A stretch of 18,955 nt of DNA from Fischerella sp. (GTDB lineage: Bacteria; Cyanobacteriota; Cyanobacteriia; Cyanobacteriales; Nostocaceae), in contig JANZYY010000027.1 of the NCBI GenBank assembly GCA_026419705.1, positions 1 through 18,955 of the forward strand, in the 5' to 3' direction. A model generated the notes under the pieces. That model saw only the letters and a program-made list of their open reading frames with translations. It had not been told where the DNA came from and ran no database searches. The position numbers and the translations under genes are program-made. Below, piece by piece: positions 13,588-18,955 of the stretch (position 1 is the first letter of the stretch; each line of letters opens with the position of its first letter).

Positions 13588-14559
13588 TTAATTAACCGAA
13601 GCAGTCGGAGTTCCCCAAGTTGGAGTTCCCCAAGTATTTGTTATGTATGTCGTCCAAGGAGCAAAAATTTGCGCAACACAACTTGTAGTTCCGTCCACGG
13701 CAGTATTACCGCCCCCGGCATATACATTTACAAAATGAGTAGTAAATGTTAATACTGGGCCTAAATCGCCGTTTGACCCTTGTGTACCACTAGTTGTCAT
13801 ATTTATTTCGATATAATTAGCCGTGTACGGAGCAGTATCTTCAAATTGTCTAAAATGTAATTTACTAGTATTGTAAGTTTGGTTCCAATAACCACCGTCA
13901 TTAGCATTTAATTGGACAGTAGGTGTAGAGCCGCTGCCACCCAATCTATTAGTATTTCTATATCCAATTGCAACAGTGCCACATTCGCCACACAATTCAG
14001 ACCAACGTGTATTTCTAGTATTTGTTGCACCGCCAGTTCGAGAAAAAGTAAATCGAATTTGTCCGCCTGCATTAAAAAAATATCTAACAGCATCACCGTT
14101 ACTAAATGTCAGTGTATGCGTAAAGGTTACTCGTCTATTTCCCGATGTTCCCCAATTTGAAGTAGTGGACGCAGTTGATGATGTTGAGGAATTAAGGGTG
14201 AAAGAAGACCCCATATTAGTATGTACATTGGTAATATTTGTGCTAATTTGGGAATAAAATGTCACAATATTACCGGAAACTATTGACGGGTTTGGTGTAA
14301 AAGATGTATTAGATTGATGAAGAGTCATCTTGTTCATTTCATTAACTAATGTAGCCCATTGGGCTGCTGTGACATTTTGCCCTATACTTACAGGTGATAT
14401 ACCCGAGACACTTTGTCCAACCCCCCAACGACCACTACCGACACCCAAACATACTGCAAGATTTGCTGGAGTTGTAACATATGAACCGCCTGCATTAGTG
14501 CCCCATGTTAATAAATTATAATCATTTCTTTCAATTAATCCACCCGATGTGTATGTCAT
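13588..14559 (-). CDS. Putative virion (tail-fibre-like) structural protein
   Basis: This 323-residue protein is rich in Ser, Thr, Gly and Asn and poor in Lys, as is common for fibre or tip proteins. It opens with IERNDYNLLTWGTN, then VGSGRWGVGQS and TAAQWATLVNEMNKM. Later come TFTHTLTFSNGDAVRYFFN and AGGQIRFTFSRTGG. I recall this arrangement in uncharacterised structural proteins of aquatic tailed phages. The C-terminus carries a duplicated WGTPT. TGAGGA lies just before ATG 14559 as ribosome binding site, 23 bp after the long fibre gene. It probably belongs to the tail-fibre set; exact position in the virion is unknown. Confidence 0.7.
   Translation of the reverse strand: MTYTSGGLIERNDYNLLTWGTNAGGSYVTTPANLAVCLGVGSGRWGVGQSVSGISPVSIGQNVTAAQWATLVNEMNKMTLHQSNTSFTPNPSIVSGNIVTFYSQISTNITNVHTNMGSSFTLNSSTSSTASTTSNWGTSGNRRVTFTHTLTFSNGDAVRYFFNAGGQIRFTFSRTGGATNTRNTRWSELCGECGTVAIGYRNTNRLGGSGSTPTVQLNANDGGYWNQTYNTSKLHFRQFEDTAPYTANYIEINMTTSGTQGSNGDLGPVLTFTTHFVNVYAGGGNTAVDGTTSCVAQIFAPWTTYITNTWGTPTWGTPTASVN
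13607..13635 (-). repeat. 15-bp tandem duplication at the end of the virion gene
   Basis: GGAGTTCCCCAAGT occurs twice with a 15-bp period (13607-13620 and 13622-13635), encoding the doubled WGTPT near the C-terminus of the virion protein. Confidence 0.7.
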
Positions 14560-14582
14560 TTTTGTTCCTCAATATTTTTTTA

Positions 14583-16658
14583 TTATGTATTTAACAATAC
14601 AATAGCTTCAACTGTGCCTTCTCCATCTGTATTCTTATCTTCTAAACTGCGTCCAATAACATTAAACGGAGTGATTTCTTGTCTTGTAGCAGCTCTTGCC
14701 AATCCATTGCCAGCGCTAACCAAACGGTCACCTTTGCGGACACGCCCTATAACTCTAACTGGTACTCTTCCATTCATAGCCACAGGAGGATGTGTTCGAT
14801 CTTCACCAGCACCTGCATTCATCAAGTATGCTGCTCTTGTACTTATCACGCCGAACACAGACTCTGTTAATTCTTGTTTCGCAGCAGTAATTTCTTTCTC
14901 ACCGCCCAATTCTACCACAGTTCCGGGTTCGTAATAAGCGTCTGACTCAAATCTTTCAGCTAAGTCAGCGTACTGTGCCGTAGTAGCAGTACCGTTAAAA
15001 GTAGTAGCAAATATTGTAGCAAATCTTGTACCAGCAGCACCTAAGTTTCGGGTGTTATTAGCATCCGGTAAAATATTTCCAGTTATTGTATTCGAACCGT
15101 TGCGAGCTAATAAGCCAGATACCGATATTGACCCTACCGCAGTATCAACATACTGTTTAGTTGCAACACCTAAAGGTGCAGTCGGATCTCCAATAACAGT
15201 CATCAATCCAGTTGCCGAATTTATTGTAGCTCCAACATTACTACCAACTACCAAACTTAAATTTTGTCCGGCAGCGCTAGTTACTCTACTTACACCGCCC
15301 ACTACTTCAAGTTTAACTGTACTTGAACCTACTCCAACAGTCAAACCATTATTGTTGGCAATTGTAATGGTATTGTTTGTGGTATCATTAATATCTTTGC
15401 GCAAATAAATGCCTGATGATCCAACTGCATTATCAACATACTGTTTGGTTGCAATGCCCAAATTATCTGTCGGATCTGCAATTACTGTAATTCTACCCGT
15501 ATTAGCGTTAACATTAGCTGCAACAGTAGAACCTACAACCAATTGTAAATTTTGTCCAGCACTACTAGTAACCCTAGCAGCGCCCCCGGCAATTTGTAAA
15601 CTTACGGTATTTGGGTTTGTGCCGACGGTCAAACCTGCTGCATTTGTTATTGTTAACGTATTAGGTGTGCTGTCATTAATGTCTTTACGTAAATAACTGC
15701 CACCAACTGTACTTATGCTGGTATCAACGTATTGCTTGGTAGCAACACCAAGTGCAGCAGTTGGATCACCGATAACGGTCATCAATCCAGTAGTCGGGCT
15801 TATATTAGCAGCAATGTTTGTTCCTGCTACAAGTTGTAAAGACTGTCCGGGCCCACTAGTAACTCTTGCAGCACCACCAGCAATTTCCATTTTAATGGTA
15901 CTTGGGTTAATGCCTACAGTTAAACCTGCCGAATTTGTAATTGTAATTGTATTACCAGTTGTTTCTGGTTGATCTTTTCTTAAAAATTGTTCTGTGCTAA
16001 CCGGATTTCCACCAATCAATAAACTTTCCGCTGCTTCGGCAATACCCCAATATCTTAAATTAGTTGGCAAATTAGCCAAATTCCAACCTGGTTTTATAGT
16101 TGTAAATCCCGGAATTGGTGTTGACGGAGTAAATGTTGCGCTACGGCTCATTATTGCCGTTCTAACATTGTTTACATAATAGCTAACAATAACATACTGG
16201 ATGCTATCAGTGCCGGTAACTATTTCAGCTACAGGACCACTTGTACCAGTCTGTGATGTAAAGTTTGGTCCAATTAGGGTCCAAATACTACCACTCCAAA
16301 CTTTAAGTTGACCATTTGCACTATCCCACCAAAGATCCCCGGTTGTTGGGGCGCTTGGTGCTGTTGGACTGCTAGTACTGCTGCTTACTGTTTTCCAAAT
16401 TGGACTATTTGGGGTTCCAGCATTAACTTGTAGTAAATTTGCGGCGGAATTCCACCAGAGCTGTCCTTTAAGCGGATTTACCGGTGCTGTTGCATTACTA
16501 AAATTTTCTAGCAACTTTAAAAAGTTTTCATTTAAGAAAATTCCATAACCCGCAAAGTTTTTGCCTACTAACGTAATGCTAGTAGATATTGAATCTGTAG
16601 TTCCATCTGGCACAGTTACCAGACTTTGTCCATTTGTTAGCGTTAAATTGTAAGCCAT
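14583..16658 (-). CDS. Long tail fibre protein with three ~97-residue repeats
   Basis: The 691-residue protein has four parts. The N-terminal ~130 residues (KNFAGYG, GQLWWNS, GDLWWDS) match the start of the fibre encoded at 16707-18527 and are probably the attachment domain. A linker follows to ~224. Residues 225-321, 322-417 and 418-515 are three repeats, each starting (F/Y)LRKD and containing GLTVG, a GGxxRVTS segment, TVI(G/A)DPT and (V/I)ATKQYVD. The tail (Y563-A-D-L-A-E to the end) has EPGTVVELGG and NGRVPVRVIGRV, resembling C-terminal domains that act as intramolecular chaperones or self-cleaving ends in other fibres; that is inference. GGAG lies near 10 bp before the ATG. A late-promoter-like box is found at 16680-16687. 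Confidence 0.85.
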   Translation of the reverse strand: MAYNLTLTNGQSLVTVPDGTTDSISTSITLVGKNFAGYGIFLNENFLKLLENFSNATAPVNPLKGQLWWNSAANLLQVNAGTPNSPIWKTVSSSTSSPTAPSAPTTGDLWWDSANGQLKVWSGSIWTLIGPNFTSQTGTSGPVAEIVTGTDSIQYVIVSYYVNNVRTAIMSRSATFTPSTPIPGFTTIKPGWNLANLPTNLRYWGIAEAAESLLIGGNPVSTEQFLRKDQPETTGNTITITNSAGLTVGINPSTIKMEIAGGAARVTSGPGQSLQLVAGTNIAANISPTTGLMTVIGDPTAALGVATKQYVDTSISTVGGSYLRKDINDSTPNTLTITNAAGLTVGTNPNTVSLQIAGGAARVTSSAGQNLQLVVGSTVAANVNANTGRITVIADPTDNLGIATKQYVDNAVGSSGIYLRKDINDTTNNTITIANNNGLTVGVGSSTVKLEVVGGVSRVTSAAGQNLSLVVGSNVGATINSATGLMTVIGDPTAPLGVATKQYVDTAVGSISVSGLLARNGSNTITGNILPDANNTRNLGAAGTRFATIFATTFNGTATTAQYADLAERFESDAYYEPGTVVELGGEKEITAAKQELTESVFGVISTRAAYLMNAGAGEDRTHPPVAMNGRVPVRVIGRVRKGDRLVSAGNGLARAATRQEITPFNVIGRSLEDKNTDGEGTVEAIVLLNT
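15114..15986 (-). repeat. Three tandem ~290-bp coding repeats in the long fibre gene
   Basis: In gene order the units are 15986-15696, 15695-15408 and 15407-15114 (97, 96 and 98 codons). All carry the same ordered blocks: LRKD, TITxxxGLTVG, RVTSxxGQ(N/S)L, an NxxTGxxTVI(G/A)DPT-like block, ATKQYVD. Spacing is strictly conserved while sequence has drifted, consistent with old in-frame duplications of a fibre shaft module. Confidence 0.85.
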
Positions 16659-16679
16659 TATCTAAACTCCGCAATACTG

Positions 16680-16687
16680 TATTTATC
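16680..16687 (-). promoter_or_regulatory. Candidate T4-type late promoter for the long fibre gene
   Basis: The minus strand reads GATAAATA, seven of eight bases of the T4 late consensus TATAAATA, in the 48-bp gap upstream of ATG 16658, about 21 bp before it. T4-like phages transcribe virion genes from such -10-only boxes. In A+T-rich DNA the match could arise by chance, but its position in an intergenic gap before a virion gene is suitable. Confidence 0.45.
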
Positions 16688-16706
16688 GTTTTGTAATATT
16701 AGTAGT

Positions 16707-18527
16707 TTATAATTTCATTATATAAGCCAACGCATAATATGGTGGCAAGTTAGCATTTACCCCCGACACACCTGCTGGCGACACGGTAGTGGTGGCCGTA
16801 TGCGTGTGCGATCCAGCAGTTGCTGTTGAAATTACTTTTGGTGTACCACTGCCCGAATTAGGCGGAATATCGTATGTAGTATTACCAAAACTTGTAGTTA
16901 CGTGTAACGGTGCAGTTACTGTATTAATGTTATGTGCGTGTGCGCCGTCAAGTGCTACTGTAGTGGTTGCTGTGTGTGTGTGGGAAACAGCCACAGCATC
17001 TTTAGAACCACCAGTTTTTGTAGGAGACCCAGTAACAGTAGTGTTTGATTCCCCGCCAAAATCAACTCCTGCACCTATAATAAATTTATTTCTTAAATCC
17101 GGAGTTCCATTTGTGCCATCACACAATGCCCAACCAGCTGGTACATTAGTGGCTAGTCCTGCCCACATAACAATTACACCACCCGGAATAACCACTTGCG
17201 GAATAATATTATTAATCGCTGTTGTTACATATTCGGTTGTTGCCAATCTTGTGCTATTATCATTGGGCACAGGAGTCGGTGCTACAGGAAATCCAGTAAA
17301 CGCAGGACTTACTAAATTGGCTTTTTGTGCCAAAACTAAATTTACTTCATCTATATTTGAACGAACAAAAGCAGTCGTAGCAATAGATGTAGAATTGTCT
17401 GTTATATTAGGTGTTGGCGCTCGAGGATTTCCGGTAAAAACAGGACTAGCTAAATTAGCTTTTTGTGATAAAGCCAAATTAACAGTCGATGCATATGATG
17501 GATCGTTGTTTATTGCCAGTGCTAAATTTTCTAATGTTCCTAAAGTTAATGGCGGATTTCCTTTAAGTGCGGCAAATAAGGTATTTGTATATGAGTTACT
17601 TGAAGTTAATGTTGCTAATGCAGTTTGATCGACATAAGACTTATTTGCAACATGCAGCCCTGTTAATGGCTGTTGCGCTACACTGACTCTCGAATCTACA
17701 CTAGAAATAGTCATTACATTATTGCCAACAACCCTAAAATTAATATCTGTAGCTAAACTTTCTATTGTTGCACTGTTGTTTCGAGAATAAATTTGTAAAT
17801 TATCCCCAAGACCAAAAGATATTCTATTAGGTTCTGCAATAGCAATATTAGCAGAAACTTGACTATTTGCATTGGTTCGAATATATAAATTAGCAGCAAA
17901 ACCTCCCAACTGTTCACTATTACTTGCAGTACCTAGCAATTTATTACTTGCTGTTAAATTGATCCCGGGTTTGACTTGAAACAATGTGTTTATTGGTTGT
18001 AATAAAGTATATTCGGGGTCGCTGCTAATAATGGCAACAACAACAAAATTTGATCTAAATAAAATTGCTGGGTGATCTAAATTGCTAGTGTCCTTTAGAT
18101 TAACAATTTCTATACTTGTACCCGGAATTTCCGAAGTGCTTGGTGGTCCTACTAAAATCCAAGTTGTACCGCTATTAATAAACAATTGATTAGTGTTAGT
18201 GTTCCACCAAAAATCACCGATAACAGAATTAGTTTGAGGGGGTTGTACAGCGCCAATTGTGCCCGACAAAATAGATTTGAATTGTGTTCCTTGGTAAACA
18301 TTTAAAATTTTAGTTTGCGTATTCCACCAAAGTTGTCCTTCTAACGGGGCGTTTGGTGCTGTACTATTTGCAAAATTTTCGGCTAATCGCACAAAATTTT
18401 CGGCTGTAAATTCGCCATAGCCTCTGTAGTTTCTACCAACTAAAAATAACCCAATAGATGTATCTAGTGTACCATCTGCTATAATTGTTAGCGTTTGACC
18501 GTTGGTTTTATTAACTACGTAACTCAT
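16707..18527 (-). CDS. Collar-domain tail fibre protein (gp12-like)
   Basis: The 606-residue protein begins with a ~130-residue domain shared with the 14583-16658 fibre (RNYRGYG, GQLWWNT, GDFWWNT). The middle is shaft-like. Residues 349-389 and 395-434 are a tandem repeat (QKANLxSPxFTGxPxAPTP then DNSTxxATT). Residues ~449-490 match the phage tail-collar domain (PGGVIVMWAGLATNVPAGW, LCDGTNGTPDLRNKFIIGAG). Beyond are three H-x-H pairs (516/518, 530/532, 574/576) like those that bind iron in T4 gp12, and the classical end LPPYYALAYIMKL. It is probably a receptor-binding short fibre on the baseplate. It starts 3 bp after the upstream stop, so it is likely co-transcribed with that gene. Confidence 0.9.
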   Translation of the reverse strand: MSYVVNKTNGQTLTIIADGTLDTSIGLFLVGRNYRGYGEFTAENFVRLAENFANSTAPNAPLEGQLWWNTQTKILNVYQGTQFKSILSGTIGAVQPPQTNSVIGDFWWNTNTNQLFINSGTTWILVGPPSTSEIPGTSIEIVNLKDTSNLDHPAILFRSNFVVVAIISSDPEYTLLQPINTLFQVKPGINLTASNKLLGTASNSEQLGGFAANLYIRTNANSQVSANIAIAEPNRISFGLGDNLQIYSRNNSATIESLATDINFRVVGNNVMTISSVDSRVSVAQQPLTGLHVANKSYVDQTALATLTSSNSYTNTLFAALKGNPPLTLGTLENLALAINNDPSYASTVNLALSQKANLASPVFTGNPRAPTPNITDNSTSIATTAFVRSNIDEVNLVLAQKANLVSPAFTGFPVAPTPVPNDNSTRLATTEYVTTAINNIIPQVVIPGGVIVMWAGLATNVPAGWALCDGTNGTPDLRNKFIIGAGVDFGGESNTTVTGSPTKTGGSKDAVAVSHTHTATTTVALDGAHAHNINTVTAPLHVTTSFGNTTYDIPPNSGSGTPKVISTATAGSHTHTATTTVSPAGVSGVNANLPPYYALAYIMKL

Positions 18528-18530
18528 TTA

Positions 18531-18955
18531 TTATCCAAGTTCAGTTAAATTAGTTAGAGTTTGTATCCTAACCGTATAATCAATTTGAATTAAACGGTTT
18601 AAACTTTTCTGCACAGGGTGGAATACAACATGCGTTAGTAATTTACCTTGGCCAGGGCCTTCAGCGCTCCACCCTTTTAGCCCCAATTCGTCAAAAACAA
18701 ATTCACCATTTAAGTTTTGACTGTTATCAAACGCCGATTGGTCTTGCGGTTCGCCATAATCCAGTAAACAAGTAATCAAAATATCTGTATATACGGTGCC
18801 AGGAATATGTCTAACTTCAATTTTATTTCGATCTGCTGCTAAATTTAGTGGGCTGGTATTGTCAACAATTTTGTAATATGTAGGATTGTATAAATTTGAA
18901 TTTTGAGTATTTGTATTTGGCGGCAAATAATTGATGACACCGGTTGTATCTACGC
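18531..18955 (-). CDS. C-terminal part of a probable tail/baseplate protein (5' end outside window)
   Basis: The frame stays open to the edge of the window at 18955, reading VDTTGVINYLPPNTNTQ, so the gene starts beyond it; a TTG at 18926 is not taken as the start. The ~141 visible residues contain NLYNPTYYKIVD, VRHIPGTVYTDILITCLLDY and a C-terminal VQKSLNRLIQIDYTVRI segment. The sequence is strand-rich with no catalytic motif. Direct upstream linkage (3-bp gap) to the collar-domain fibre suggests a tail or baseplate structural protein, perhaps the fibre attachment site. The exact T4 equivalent cannot be decided from this fragment. Confidence 0.6.
   Translation of the reverse strand, partial: VDTTGVINYLPPNTNTQNSNLYNPTYYKIVDNTSPLNLAADRNKIEVRHIPGTVYTDILITCLLDYGEPQDQSAFDNSQNLNGEFVFDELGLKGWSAEGPGQGKLLTHVVFHPVQKSLNRLIQIDYTVRIQTLTNLTELG

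Noticed and set aside
15114..15986. Regularly spaced repeats as a CRISPR-like array
   Set aside because: Units are ~290 bp, continuous and coding, with drifting sequence; they are protein modules.
16789..17628. Plus-strand ORF of 279 codons under the collar-domain fibre
   Set aside because: Val/Pro/Ala-rich product without motifs, lying opposite a fibre with a perfect collar domain and C-terminal signature; other plus-strand ORFs at 14614-16179 fail for the same reason.
17870..17890. GGTTCGAAT as the T-arm of a tRNA
   Set aside because: It lies within the fibre coding sequence, without acceptor or anticodon stems around it; no other tRNA-like region was found.

Overview
The window looks like part of the genome of a large tailed bacteriophage, most likely a T4-like myovirus. 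Genes are densely packed, with 4-65 bp overlaps. Its own nucleotide-metabolism genes (dihydrofolate reductase, thymidylate synthase, dCMP deaminase) sit beside a gp12-like collar-domain fibre, a second large fibre and other virion proteins. Several families (twitch-type radical SAM, DegT aminotransferase, glycosyltransferase-like proteins) resemble those of aquatic T4-like phages. That comparison is from memory, and the host cannot be named from the sequence. No tRNA, integrase, transposase or CRISPR array was seen.

Layout. (1) 1-2835, plus strand: the 3' end of a MoxR-type AAA+ ATPase, a terminator-like hairpin, two small unknown genes, then a near-consensus sigma-70 promoter driving a protein with an HEVLH metallopeptidase-like motif and a VWA domain. 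This part is visibly richer in G+C than the rest. (2) 2836-4699, plus strand: an ambiguous short-ORF region, a small gene, a 64-bp imperfect palindrome that buries the ribosome binding site of the next gene, and three unknown genes. (3) 4696-7486, plus strand: an overlapping run of dihydrofolate reductase, thymidylate synthase, a small gene and a DegT-type aminotransferase that lacks lysine at the usual PLP position. (4) 7472-13527, minus strand: eight overlapping genes. These are four glycosyltransferase-like proteins (two related pairs), a radical SAM protein, dCMP deaminase and two unknowns. (5) 13588-18955, minus strand: a virion protein, two long fibres sharing an N-terminal domain, and the end of another probable tail or baseplate gene. 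The two strands converge at 7472-7486, where coding ends overlap by 15 bp.

How the genes may work together. Dihydrofolate reductase, thymidylate synthase and dCMP deaminase form a dCMP to dUMP to dTMP supply route. The MoxR and VWA proteins probably act together as a chaperone or remodelling pair. The block of aminotransferase, glycosyltransferase-like and radical SAM genes lies directly downstream of the fibre genes on the same strand, so modification of a surface or virion glycan or protein is the most economical guess. Nothing in the sequence shows the substrate. The best leads for something new are the aminotransferase/glycosyltransferase/radical SAM block, the palindrome at 3380-3443 and the phage MoxR/VWA pair.
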